A DNA stretch of 64,000 nucleotides from CAWFGW01 sp963815495 (GTDB lineage: Bacteria; Bacteroidota; Bacteroidia; Cytophagales; JAAEPT01). The position numbers and the translations under genes were made by a program. Shown one piece after another: positions 37,169 to 46,133 of the stretch. The notes beneath the pieces were generated by a model. The model saw nothing but the letters and a program-made list of their open reading frames with translations. It did no database searches and had not been told where the DNA came from. Each line of letters starts with the position of its first letter. Positions within the stretch are counted from its first letter, which is position 1. The DNA lies in assembly GCA_963815495.1 (NCBI GenBank), contig CAWFGW010000007.1, positions 434,001-498,000 on the forward strand, given 5' to 3'.

Positions 37169-38827
37169 ATGAAGAAGCTTCGATTTAACATACAAACTGA
37201 ACAGAAATTTAAGGAAAAGCTAGATGCTAGGACTTATCAAAGCTATAAGGCTTGGTGTGACCAGCTATATGAATTCTGTGGTTATAAAGCTTTAAGGTCA
37301 ATTAAAATTCAGGAGATAAATGACTTCTTTGATTATTTAATAAATGAAAAAAACTATAGTCCATCATCATTACATGTTGCAAATGCAGCGATAAGATTTC
37401 TTTACTCTGAAATTTTAAACATTAAATACAATTTCGACCACATTAAAACTCCTTACATTGAGCGAGAAAATCCAGTTTCCATTGATAAAAAACAAATAAA
37501 AGCTCTATTTGATGCTATTCTAAATATCAAACATAAAGCAATTGTGACTCTTATTTATGCGGCAGGACTGGATATTTCTGAGGTGATAAATGTAAGAGTT
37601 GAAGATATTAAGGACGGAAAATTGTTTGTCCGAGGAAAAAAAGATGAAATCATTCGAGAAACAATATTGGGTGAATACATGATGGAATTATTGCGGGAAT
37701 ATTGGAAAGCATACAAACCAACTGAATATCTTTTTGAAGGATTAAATGATGGAAGCAAATATTCTCCTACCTCAATTAGAAACGTTTTTAATCGTGCAAA
37801 AAAGGCATCTGGACTTGATGATAATTTCACTCCAAGACATTTAAAATATTCATATGTAAAACATTTACAAGATGAAGGATTTAAGACTATCGATATTTTA
37901 AAACATATTGGATTAAATGCCAAAACAATAGAATATTACTCCCAGATTGATAGTGAATATCAGGAAATAAAGTTTTCGCCTCTGGACACGATTTATGGTA
38001 AAAAACAGAATAAATCCATAAAACTTGAACTTACTAATGAGCAGGTTGATAATATGGTATTTACTGATTTTCAAACTAAACAACTAATTGAGAAAAATCC
38101 TGATTTGATAAAAAGTTTTATTGAAAATGACATAACACATTCTGATATTATTGCATTAGGCTTTAGAAAAAGACAACTGGATATTTTCCAAAAATTACTA
38201 AATGACAAAGTTTTCTTTAACCAATTCAAAACTGAAAATGGAATTTCAAAAACTGAACAAGTTTGGCAATTTTATTTTGAATCAAATCCTTGGATTTTTG
38301 GGCATGGGTTGAATTATATTTTTTCAAGTCCATTAGAGGGTAAAAAATTAGAACAAGTAGTTAGTGGATATGATTTTAATTCAAGCGGGAAACGTGTTGA
38401 CGGCTTGTTAAAAACAAGGGGATTGATAAGTTCTTTATGTTTTGTTGAGATAAAGACACATGAAACCGATTTATTAAAAGGAAACTATTATAGAAAAGAA
38501 TCATGGAGTGCGTCAGATGAACTTTCAGGTGCAATTGCTCAAATTCAGAGAACAGTTGACAAATCACTAAAATCAATATCTTCTAAAATTGAGATAAAAG
38601 ATTCTAAAGGTAATTTAACAGGAGAACAAGTATTTATGTACCAACCAAAATCCTATTTGATAATTGGTTCATTGTCGGAATTTGTTAATGAATTTGGAGT
38701 AAATGAAGATAAATATTCTTCTTTCGAGATTTTGAGACGAAATATTTTTAACCCTGAAATTCTGACTTTTGATGAATTGTTTGAAAGAGCAAAATATTTG
38801 ACAGAACATATAAAATACGAGGCATAA
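37169..38827 (+). CDS. Shedu-type nuclease fused to a catalytically dead tyrosine recombinase (cassette 7)
   Basis: 552 residues in two parts. Residues 10-275 align with the array recombinase (shared NIKH..IV.L.Y.AGL, LFEG and YSPTSI), but catalytic positions are lost: Arg to D135 (AGLDISE), the HxLRH box is RHLKY (R223, K226, Y227), and the GH His is L249. Tyr remains (Y256/Y257). Residues 285-552 are a Shedu/SduA (DUF4263) domain: FYFESNPWIFGHG, then D411 in KRVDGLL and E427-x-K429 in FVEIKTHETDLL, a PD-(D/E)xK nuclease site. Shedu proteins are known anti-phage nucleases with variable N-terminal domains. I infer that the dead recombinase part targets or senses recombination sites. Sole gene of its cassette (37150-38945); the stop lies in the left core. 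Confidence 0.85.
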   Translation: MKKLRFNIQTEQKFKEKLDARTYQSYKAWCDQLYEFCGYKALRSIKIQEINDFFDYLINEKNYSPSSLHVANAAIRFLYSEILNIKYNFDHIKTPYIERENPVSIDKKQIKALFDAILNIKHKAIVTLIYAAGLDISEVINVRVEDIKDGKLFVRGKKDEIIRETILGEYMMELLREYWKAYKPTEYLFEGLNDGSKYSPTSIRNVFNRAKKASGLDDNFTPRHLKYSYVKHLQDEGFKTIDILKHIGLNAKTIEYYSQIDSEYQEIKFSPLDTIYGKKQNKSIKLELTNEQVDNMVFTDFQTKQLIEKNPDLIKSFIENDITHSDIIALGFRKRQLDIFQKLLNDKVFFNQFKTENGISKTEQVWQFYFESNPWIFGHGLNYIFSSPLEGKKLEQVVSGYDFNSSGKRVDGLLKTRGLISSLCFVEIKTHETDLLKGNYYRKESWSASDELSGAIAQIQRTVDKSLKSISSKIEIKDSKGNLTGEQVFMYQPKSYLIIGSLSEFVNEFGVNEDKYSSFEILRRNIFNPEILTFDELFERAKYLTEHIKYEA

Positions 38828-38954
38828 CAATGTATATACAAAATAGGCGAAATAGTAGTATTTTCAAGGGTTGTAGCCCGCTTCAACATCATCTCGGTTT
38901 GATAAGTTTGAAGCCCGCAATCGCCTACTTTGCATACACTAAACGTTAGCAAAA
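38819..38954 (+). repeat. attC-like site 7 (no palindromic inner arm)
   Basis: GAGGCATAAC (38819-38828) is the exact complement of the cassette start GTTATGCCTC. Right core GTTAGCA (38945). Arms TGTATATACAAAATAGGCGA and TCGCCTACTTTGCATACA pair with bulges; the inner arm is GCTTCAAC/GTTTGAAGC. Confidence 0.85.
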
Positions 38955-38975
38955 ATAAAAAAAACAAAACCTAAA

Positions 38976-39626
38976 ATGAAAAAACTACTTTTATCAATTT
39001 TGACAGCATGTCTTTTTGCATCATGCTCAAAAACTCAATCAGATTTTATAGGAGACTACAAAACAAAATCCATAGAAATTGCTAAAGTTGAAGACAGATC
39101 AACATGGAGCCTCTATGGACGAATGATGTCAAAATCCTTTAAATGTTATGTGCTATCTGATGTGGATTTAGAAATTTTTGAAGAGGCAACAACAGGAGAA
39201 ACTACTGGTCAATTAAGATATATGCATTACTCGACAGGTTATACTTCTAAACCATCAATAAAAGAAATTTCTTTTAAGCTGGAAAGCTTTAGGTTAAAAG
39301 GAGATACTCTCTTCTTTGAACTAAAGAACGACATGCTTTCATTAACTGGACAATCAATGCGTGGGTTATTATTGAAAAACGCAGATACAACTATTCTCGG
39401 TCTTTCAAAAAAAATGACAGGTTCAAATAAATACACTGAAAAAAACCCGTATTTCTTGGCTGAAAAGGAAGATTTCCTCCTTTATTCATGCACACCAAAT
39501 CCAACTTTAGAGAAGGAATTTTATGAAAATGAATTATCTACTTTAAAAGAAGGAATGGAAAAGGCTACTAACAAATACTATAAAGCCGAATATCAAAACG
39601 CAATTGATTACATTAAAAACAAATAA
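38976..39626 (+). CDS. Lipoprotein (cassette 8, gene 1)
   Basis: 216 residues; lipobox LFASCSKTQ with Cys at position 18. Beta-rich mature part with several Lys/Thr stretches and no family I recognise. First of three genes of the longest gene-bearing cassette but one (38946-41524), separated from the next by 2 bp. Confidence 0.7.
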   Translation: MKKLLLSILTACLFASCSKTQSDFIGDYKTKSIEIAKVEDRSTWSLYGRMMSKSFKCYVLSDVDLEIFEEATTGETTGQLRYMHYSTGYTSKPSIKEISFKLESFRLKGDTLFFELKNDMLSLTGQSMRGLLLKNADTTILGLSKKMTGSNKYTEKNPYFLAEKEDFLLYSCTPNPTLEKEFYENELSTLKEGMEKATNKYYKAEYQNAIDYIKNK

Positions 39627-39628
39627 CT

Positions 39629-40648
39629 ATGAACCAATCTTTTAGACTTTTCATAATTCTCATTTTTGGCGCAAGTAATATATTTGCACAAGAAGTAACA
39701 ACATACACCACTTTTGACGGAAGTAAATTCACTGAAAAAGACAGCATTACAATTGGTTATCCTTCTGGTTACAACTCATCTTATAAATCAATAAAAGAAT
39801 ATTATTATGAAGGTCAATATTCTAATGGTTACAGAGAAGTGAAAATCAACTTGAATAGTATAAAAATCCCAATAATAAATATATATCGAAGTTCAGAAGT
39901 CTTTTACAATGATAAAGTAATAGTTAAAGTAGGAGAAAAAGGATTGCTAAAACCTAAATACCATATTGATATTGAAACAGCAGTACAAAATGGAGAAGTA
40001 ATAGTTAAATCGAACACAAAAACCTCGTTAATTTCAACATTCATGTCGGAAAATTTAGCGTTTACAAATTTTCACAAATTACATGGTAACACTGCAAGAG
40101 CTGACAGAGAAGAATATCTTTTCAGGTTTCAAAATGATTTATATGATAAAACTCACGAAGACGAATTCCAATTTCAGTCCGCACTAAAAAGCGCAGAAAA
40201 AGAATTAACTCAATTAGCATTAACAGCAGACACTTCTACAATTTACTCCATTGGTACTAGTGTAAATCTTCAAAAGTATGATTTCGATAATGAAGGCTTT
40301 CCAATTAATGAGAAAGAAATCTCTTTTAAATTATTAAGTCCTGTGAGCCGAATTTGGAATAATTCTAATCGGGACTTAAAACCAATTTATTTAGCCTTAG
40401 ATAATTTTAAAAACTTTACATTTTTAACAATATCTCCAGAATCATCTGAAAGCTTTATAACTAGGAGAAAAGATAAATATGGCAACGTTGATAGAAAGGT
40501 TTTCATCAAAATTTTCTATAAACTAAAAGCAACAAACGAAACTGAAGAACTCAAATCATTGTCTGGTAATGTAATCAAAATAGAAGTCTATGAATTTGAA
40601 AGTTTTCAAGGCAACTTCTTAGGTGAAATTTACGATTTGACTAAGTAA
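39629..40648 (+). CDS. Exported hypothetical protein (cassette 8, gene 2)
   Basis: 339 residues with signal peptide (MNQSFRLFIILIFGASNIFAQ). No membrane anchor and no sorting domain. The start follows the preceding stop by 2 bp, so the two are probably cotranscribed and may act together at the envelope. Family not recognised. Confidence 0.7.
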   Translation: MNQSFRLFIILIFGASNIFAQEVTTYTTFDGSKFTEKDSITIGYPSGYNSSYKSIKEYYYEGQYSNGYREVKINLNSIKIPIINIYRSSEVFYNDKVIVKVGEKGLLKPKYHIDIETAVQNGEVIVKSNTKTSLISTFMSENLAFTNFHKLHGNTARADREEYLFRFQNDLYDKTHEDEFQFQSALKSAEKELTQLALTADTSTIYSIGTSVNLQKYDFDNEGFPINEKEISFKLLSPVSRIWNNSNRDLKPIYLALDNFKNFTFLTISPESSESFITRRKDKYGNVDRKVFIKIFYKLKATNETEELKSLSGNVIKIEVYEFESFQGNFLGEIYDLTK

Positions 40649-40750
40649 AAACTTACTTAAAGGACAATACTTTATAAATATGTCAATCGTAAACAAATAA
40701 TTTTTATTCATTTGACATCAAATAAATTTTTAATATCAAGAACAAATAAC

Positions 40751-41272
40751 ATGAAAAAGAACATTAAAAACACATTACTACTTATCACCTCCCTCTTAAT
40801 TTTATCGTGTTCAGATAAATTAGATAGAGACAAAGCAAGTGAAATAATTATTAAACATTATGAATATCCGAATACAGAAACTGTAACAATCCCCACATAC
40901 ATAAAATACAGCAAACTGTTTTCTGATTTACAAAAAGATATTGCTGATAGCCTTTTAACACAAGAAATTTCAGGAAGAGGTTTTGGTGTTTATGGCATAA
41001 TGCAAGCAACAGTACATCTTGAGCTAACTGAGAAAGGAAAAAAATATGTTGATGACACAACTGACAATAGTGTGATTTTAAATGAAAGGGTATTTAAAGA
41101 GATAACAGGAATAAAATTCTTAGATAAAGAGACTAAAGCAATAATCGATTTTACCGCAATAAGGAAAAACATAACTCCATTTGGCGAACATAGAGACTAT
41201 AAAGATGGTGACGAAGTCAAATATAGCATCCCATTTAGTTTGTATGATGATGGCTGGCGAATTGAAGAGTAA
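40751..41272 (+). CDS. Lipoprotein (cassette 8, gene 3)
   Basis: 173 residues from MKKNIKNTLLLITSLLILSC; the Cys of LSCSDKLDR is the lipidation site. An upstream in-frame start at 40712 would bury the signal peptide and is rejected. A short gap of 102 bp without an attC-like site separates it from gene 2, so all three genes are in one cassette. Function unknown. Confidence 0.7.
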   Translation: MKKNIKNTLLLITSLLILSCSDKLDRDKASEIIIKHYEYPNTETVTIPTYIKYSKLFSDLQKDIADSLLTQEISGRGFGVYGIMQATVHLELTEKGKKYVDDTTDNSVILNERVFKEITGIKFLDKETKAIIDFTAIRKNITPFGEHRDYKDGDEVKYSIPFSLYDDGWRIEE

Positions 41273-41331
41273 GACCATCAACCATTTAAAACAAACCTAA
41301 AAAATTTAAACAAGTAATGCGTGCGAATAAC

Positions 41332-41532
41332 TTTTGCTAACAAGGTACATAAAATCATAGCTTGGTTAGTGGGTTTGGGTAGTTCGGTGCTTTGTGGTGG
41401 CTGCGCCAATCTTGCAGATTGGCACGTACGGTCAGAAAAATTTACGAGCCAATCTGCAAGATTGGCTTGGTGGTAAACCGAATCTTCTTTACTTTTAGGC
41501 ACGCTACGATTTATGTACGCAGCGTTGTAAGC
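41332..41532 (+). repeat. attC-like site 8 (family A)
   Basis: TTTTGCTAAC (41332-41341) is the exact complement of the cassette start GTTAGCAAAA. Right core GTTGTAAGC (41524). Inner arms as in site 1. Confidence 0.9.
41467..41497 (+). promoter_or_regulatory. Promoter-like element inside attC-like site 8
   Basis: TTG (41467-41469), 20 bp, TACTTTTA (41490-41497). The same element is present in sites 1-4 and 10. It would read into the restriction-modification cassette, whose first start codon is 150 bp downstream. Confidence 0.4.
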
Positions 41533-41647
41533 AAGCGTGGAATGTACAAACAAAAATGAAACACAAATTGTGCATAACACATTTTTCACAATCATTTTTA
41601 CATTTTAATTTTTCGTAAATTGTAATTCTAAAATCAAATTCTGATAA

Positions 41648-42913
41648 GTGCTTTTAAACGAGAAAATATTAATAGAGAGTTTTGGAGATAAACAATTCAA
41701 AATCAAACTAATTGAATCTAAAAGAGATACAGAAGCTGCTTTTACACATTATTTACACAATCATAAAAATGGTGTATCACAATTCTATAAGCCTGATGCT
41801 ATAGAGCATGTGAAACACTTAATCAAATATAAATTCCCTCAAGAAAAAGTCACAAATGTAATAGCTGAAGAAGCCTTACAATATTTAATATTTCAACAAA
41901 ATGAAATCCCTTTCCCTGCTCCAAAAAACCCAAAATTCAAGTTTATAGATCTATTTGCAGGTATTGGTGGATTTAGAATGGCTTTACAGAATTTGAAAGG
42001 GAAATGTGTTTTCACAAGCGAATGGGACAAATATTCAAAACAAACTTATCAAGCTAATTTTGGAGAGGTACCATTTGGTGACATCACAAAAAAAGTAACT
42101 AAAAATTACATACCAGATGGATTTGATGTTTTATGTGCTGGTTTTCCTTGTCAAGCATTTTCAATAGCTGGAAAACGTGGCGGTTTTGAAGATACGCGAG
42201 GAACACTATTTTTTGATGTTGCCGAAATCATAAAAAAGAAAAAACCAAAAGCCATTTTCTTAGAAAATGTAAAAGGTTTGAGAAGTCACGACAAAGGAAA
42301 AACACTAGCAACTATTCTAAATGTTTTACGAGAAGATTTAGGCTACTTCATACCCGAACCTCAAATTATGAACGCAAAAGAATTTGGTGTTCCTCAAAAC
42401 AGGGAACGAATTTTCATCGTTGGGTTCAGAAAAGATTTAGGTATTACCGAATTTGAATACCCAAAACCTATAAAAGAGAAAACTACACTTGAAGATATTT
42501 TAGAAAGCACAGCTGTTTCTGTAAAATACTATTTATCAGAAACATACGTAAACACACTCCGAAATCATAAATCCCGACATGAAAGTAAAGGGAATGGATT
42601 TGGTTATGAAATCATACCTAATAATGGTACAGCTAACGCAGTCGTTTGCGGTGGAATGGGAAGAGAACGAAATCTAGTTTATGATTTTAGATTAAAAGAC
42701 TTTACCCCTGTGACAAAAATAACTGGAGATGTAAACAAAGAAGGTATTCGAAAAATGACACCTAGAGAATGGGCAAGATTACAAGGCTTTCCTGATAATT
42801 ATAAAATTGTAGTTTCAGACGCACAAGCATATAAACAATTTGGTAACTCTGTAGCCGTTCCCGCCATTCAAGCAACTGCAAAAAAAATAATTGAAAAATT
42901 ATCGGATTTATGA
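41648..42913 (+). CDS. DNA (cytosine-5) methyltransferase of a HpaII-type system (cassette 9)
   Basis: 421 residues, GTG start. After an N-terminal extension of about 95 residues come the C5-methyltransferase motifs: I (IDLFAGIGGFR), IV with nucleophile C168 (GFPCQAFS), VI (FLENVKGL), VIII (PQNRERIFIVGF), IX/X (ARLQGFPDNY, GNSVAVP). It methylates cytosine in DNA. The downstream partner looks like HpaII, so CCGG is the expected target. The stop overlaps the next start in ATGA. Confidence 0.9.
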   Translation: MLLNEKILIESFGDKQFKIKLIESKRDTEAAFTHYLHNHKNGVSQFYKPDAIEHVKHLIKYKFPQEKVTNVIAEEALQYLIFQQNEIPFPAPKNPKFKFIDLFAGIGGFRMALQNLKGKCVFTSEWDKYSKQTYQANFGEVPFGDITKKVTKNYIPDGFDVLCAGFPCQAFSIAGKRGGFEDTRGTLFFDVAEIIKKKKPKAIFLENVKGLRSHDKGKTLATILNVLREDLGYFIPEPQIMNAKEFGVPQNRERIFIVGFRKDLGITEFEYPKPIKEKTTLEDILESTAVSVKYYLSETYVNTLRNHKSRHESKGNGFGYEIIPNNGTANAVVCGGMGRERNLVYDFRLKDFTPVTKITGDVNKEGIRKMTPREWARLQGFPDNYKIVVSDAQAYKQFGNSVAVPAIQATAKKIIEKLSDL

Positions 42914-43989
42914 TTACTGGAAACAAAGGTGAATGGAGTGAAATATATGCACTTTTCAAATTATTAGGAGATAAAAAACTTCACCTCGGAGATAAGGATA
43001 TTGAAAAGTTAGAAGGTATTGTTTATCCTATTTTACGAGTTCTAAGAATTGAAAACAGTGGAGATTTCGAATATTCGATTCAAGATGAAATCATTCTAGT
43101 TTCTGGTAATGAAGAGGTATTAAAAATACCAATAACTGAGTTTAAAGAAAAAGCCCAATTTCTACTCGAAAAAATCAAAGCTAATAAAGAACGTACGTTT
43201 TCAGTTCCTGAAATCGAAAGCTTTATGCAATCAATTAGCTGTTTATCTTTGAAAGCAAGTTCAACAGCAAAGACAGACATTACAATAGTAGTTCACGACC
43301 AAAGAACTAATCAACAACCAACTTTAGGATTTAGCATTAAGTCTCAATTAGGTAGTCCTTCTACCCTTTTGAATGCTGGTAAGACTACAAATTTCGTTTT
43401 CAAAATACAAAATGTAACATTCTCGACAGAGGAAATAGATAAAATTAATTCAATTGATTCCAGAAGTAAAATAATGGACAGGATTAATGCTGTTTCAATG
43501 TCCAAAGGCACATTTCAGTTCATAAAAACCGAACGACCTATATTTGCTAATAACCTTATTCTTATTGACAGTAAACTACCAGAAATACTATCTCAAATAG
43601 TTTTTGACTTTTACTCGAGTGATAAATCTAGCTTGGTTGATTTAGTTGCTAAAACTACCTCTGAAAACCCTTTACATTTTGACAATTCAAATGAACATCA
43701 GTTTTATGAGTATAAAATCAAAAGATTCTTAACTGACGTTGCACTAGGTATGATGCCTTCTATTGTTTGGACTGGTCAATACGATGCTACTGGTGGCTAC
43801 TTGATTGTAAAAGAAAACGGGGACGTTTTATGTTATCACATTTACAACCGAAATGAATTTGAGAACTACCTATTTAACAACACTAAATTAGATACTGCTA
43901 GCTCATCACGACACGGATTCGGAACAATATATGAGGAAAACGGAGAGTTATTTTTCAACCTTAATCTTCAAATTAGATTTACAAAATAA
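42910..43989 (+). CDS. HpaII-family type II restriction endonuclease (cassette 9)
   Basis: 359 residues, the usual length of the HpaII family (PF09561). The N-terminus ITGNKGEWSEIYALFKLL is characteristic. A likely nuclease core is TDITIVV followed by LGFSIKSQLG. Translationally coupled to the methyltransferase (4-bp overlap), so it is a complete type II R-M system on one cassette (41525-44209). Confidence 0.85.
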   Translation: MITGNKGEWSEIYALFKLLGDKKLHLGDKDIEKLEGIVYPILRVLRIENSGDFEYSIQDEIILVSGNEEVLKIPITEFKEKAQFLLEKIKANKERTFSVPEIESFMQSISCLSLKASSTAKTDITIVVHDQRTNQQPTLGFSIKSQLGSPSTLLNAGKTTNFVFKIQNVTFSTEEIDKINSIDSRSKIMDRINAVSMSKGTFQFIKTERPIFANNLILIDSKLPEILSQIVFDFYSSDKSSLVDLVAKTTSENPLHFDNSNEHQFYEYKIKRFLTDVALGMMPSIVWTGQYDATGGYLIVKENGDVLCYHIYNRNEFENYLFNNTKLDTASSSRHGFGTIYEENGELFFNLNLQIRFTK

Positions 43990-44017
43990 TTACCTATCAC
44001 ACTTAAAAAAATAGCCA

Positions 44018-44217
44018 GCTTACAACACTATATATGAAATTATAGCTGATTCTGTGGGTTTTCAAAGTTCTCTGGTTACTTGTTAGTCCGCCAAATCTGC
44101 GATTTGGTATTTATATCAAGAAAAAATTAAACACCAAATCGCAGATTTGGCTAAGTGGTAAATTGAAAGTTCTTCGCTCCTAATTCAGCTACAATTCATA
44201 TATTTAACGTTGTGACA
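44018..44217 (+). repeat. attC-like site 9 (family B)
   Basis: GCTTACAAC (44018-44026) complements the cassette start GTTGTAAGC. Right core GTTGTGAC (44209). Inner arms CCAAATCTGCGATTTGG and reverse complement; outer arms TATATGAAATTATAGCTG and CAGCTACAATTCATATA. Confidence 0.9.
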
Positions 44218-45173
44218 TAATAGATTTATACTTTTTAAGCACTTGTAGCCTCTTTTCCGCGCAGCAATATTTTGGGCTGTTTAATGACAAAAAAATAAGG
44301 TGTTTTGTACTAGTTTCTCTTTATCCATTTCCACCTTTTTCTGTTCTTATTTGCTCGGCTTTTGTGGTTGGGGCTGCTCCCCTATTTTGATGCTTTTTCG
44401 GCTTATTGTCTTCCGCTTAAAAATTTATGGCTGTTTGTTGCAGCACTTTCACCAATCAGCTTGCGGTTGTGGCTGTTTAATCCTCAAAAGCTTGTCGTTA
44501 TTTATTTGCATTGTGCCGGAACGGAATTGAGCCGTTTGCTTTGGGTACTTACTTTCTTTCCGTCACTTTGAAGGAAGCTTTTGAGGAGTTCTTCGGTGTT
44601 TTTTGCTGTTTGGTTATTTGTGGCGGCAGTTTCTCGTGGCGGCTCCTTTGCCCGTGGTGGAATTTCGCCTTTGCTGTTCTTTGCGTGGTATCAGGCGCTA
44701 CTTGTTTGTTTCTGTGGGGTCTGCTCCATCTGATTTTTAAGCTTTTCTCTTTTTCAGGCTGTTTACTTCAACTAAGTTTTAAAGCGCAGCCAAATTGACT
44801 TCTGTTTTCATGGTTGGCTGTTTAATACTGTTGAGTTTTTTGCCTTTACTCGCATATAAGATCAGAAACAGGTTCAGTGGTTAGTTTATTGGTTGCTGTG
44901 GTTTTCGCACACCTCGCTTTTTGTTGGCTGTTTGGTCGCATTGTTTCTGCTGGTAAATCAGATGCTCTGATTGAAAAAATATGCACAACATGGTACATAA
45001 AATCATAGCTTGGTTCTGTGGGTTGGGCGAGTTTGGTGTTTCATGGTCAGTGCGCCAATCTTGCAGATTGGCACGTAGGGTCGGAAAAATTTACGAGCCA
45101 ATCTGCAAGATTGGCTTGGTGGTAAACCGATTCTTCTTTACTTTTAGACAAGCTACGATTTATGTACGTGGCG
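44210..45173 (+). mobile_element. Cassette 10: ORF-less cassette, 964-bp form, third copy
   Basis: Nearly identical to cassettes 3 and 4 (C variant at AAGAT(T/C)AGAAAC) but separated from them by five other cassettes, showing it moves or duplicates as a unit. No credible gene. Confidence 0.85.
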
Positions 45174-45179
45174 TTAGCC
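44983..45179 (+). repeat. attC-like site 10 (family A)
   Basis: Left core GCACAAC (44983), right core GTTAGCC (45173); otherwise identical to sites 3 and 4. Confidence 0.88.
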
Positions 45180-45193
45180 ACAAGCAAAACAAA

Positions 45194-45538
45194 ATGTTCA
45201 AAGGGATTTTTAAAAATAGAAAAACGGAACCTTCTAAAGTTGAAACTTGGAAAAAGTTTGAACTCTTTGAATTGTTTAATGACCTTGACAAGGCGGAAAA
45301 GATATTGTCTGAATTAAACGGAGGGTATTCTGGGAATTATACAGATGCAGAGGAATTTCACAAAGAATTTGTTGAAGAATTGAATGACTTGAAATACCAA
45401 AACATTCCTGACTTTGAACGAATTTGTATTTGGTTTGCACCAACTTCAGCTTGGGACGACTTTGTTGGAACAAACGGAATAGAATTAGCTAATAGAATTT
45501 ATGATAGAGCCAGTAAATGGAATAAAGCCAACCTCTAA
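45194..45538 (+). CDS. Hypothetical protein (cassette 11, gene 1)
   Basis: 114 residues from MFKGIFKNRKTEPSKVETWK; the frame is open into the preceding ORF-less cassette, but that part is site sequence. Acidic, helical, soluble. The stop and the next start overlap in TAATG, so the two genes are coupled. No family recognised; such soluble pairs can be toxin-antitoxin or immunity pairs, which is only a guess. Confidence 0.65.
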   Translation: MFKGIFKNRKTEPSKVETWKKFELFELFNDLDKAEKILSELNGGYSGNYTDAEEFHKEFVEELNDLKYQNIPDFERICIWFAPTSAWDDFVGTNGIELANRIYDRASKWNKANL

Positions 45539-46035
45539 TGGGAAAAATGCGAAACTTAAATGGAACGTCTGGTAATTTAGCATTGAGCTATTTGAGTACA
45601 CTCGGATATTATGATGGCGGCTATATGGCAGACTGGCTCAATTTTATTGCTCGTGATAAAAATGTAAAGAAAATCGAAATTGACATTCTGAATGATAAAA
45701 TCGAACCTAAAGAAGCAGATATAACACCACTAAAAGCAGATTTGAAAAAGTTGAGAGGAATTCTTGAGAAGGACTTATCAAATAATGGACTTGAAATGGA
45801 CTTCATAAAAAGGGCAGTAATGAAATTTGAAATCCCAATTGACAATCCGAGAATTAAAAACACAGTTTATTGCTATCCTTTCATTGAGGACGAAAACGGA
45901 AAAATCTACCAACCTAAAAAGCGAATTATTGAAACCGCTCATGAAGTTGACTTTAATCCAATTAAGAAAATGAGAATGAAATCTGAACGCGTAAAGAAGA
46001 ATTGGATTGAGAAAATTAAAGAAATGTTGAATTAA
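45538..46035 (+). CDS. Hypothetical protein (cassette 11, gene 2)
   Basis: 165 residues, soluble, with a central charged helical stretch (ITPLKADLKKLRGILEKDL) and a basic C-terminus (KMRMKSERVKKNWIEKIKEM). It overlaps the previous stop by one base. No family recognised. Confidence 0.65.
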   Translation: MGKMRNLNGTSGNLALSYLSTLGYYDGGYMADWLNFIARDKNVKKIEIDILNDKIEPKEADITPLKADLKKLRGILEKDLSNNGLEMDFIKRAVMKFEIPIDNPRIKNTVYCYPFIEDENGKIYQPKKRIIETAHEVDFNPIKKMRMKSERVKKNWIEKIKEMLN

Positions 46036-46045
46036 AAAAGCCAGT

Positions 46046-46113
46046 AGCTAACACTGTATAACAAATCATAGCCGCCTATCGGCAGGCTACGCTTGTTATA
46101 CTAGCCGTTAGCC
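46046..46113 (+). repeat. attC-like site 11 (short, 68 bp)
   Basis: AGCTAAC (46046) and right core GTTAGCC (46107). Arms TGTATAACAAATCATAGCCG and CGCTTGTTATACTAG pair with a bulge; the tip is GCCTATCGGCAGGC. This is close in size to a compact classical attC, unlike the roughly 200-bp sites elsewhere. Confidence 0.8.
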
Positions 46114-46133
46114 ACAATAACTTTTAAATCTTC

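Noticed and set aside
41278..41595. Minus-strand frame of 105 codons overlapping site 8
   Set aside because: It lies across recombination-site sequence and repeats as a by-product of the palindromic arms.
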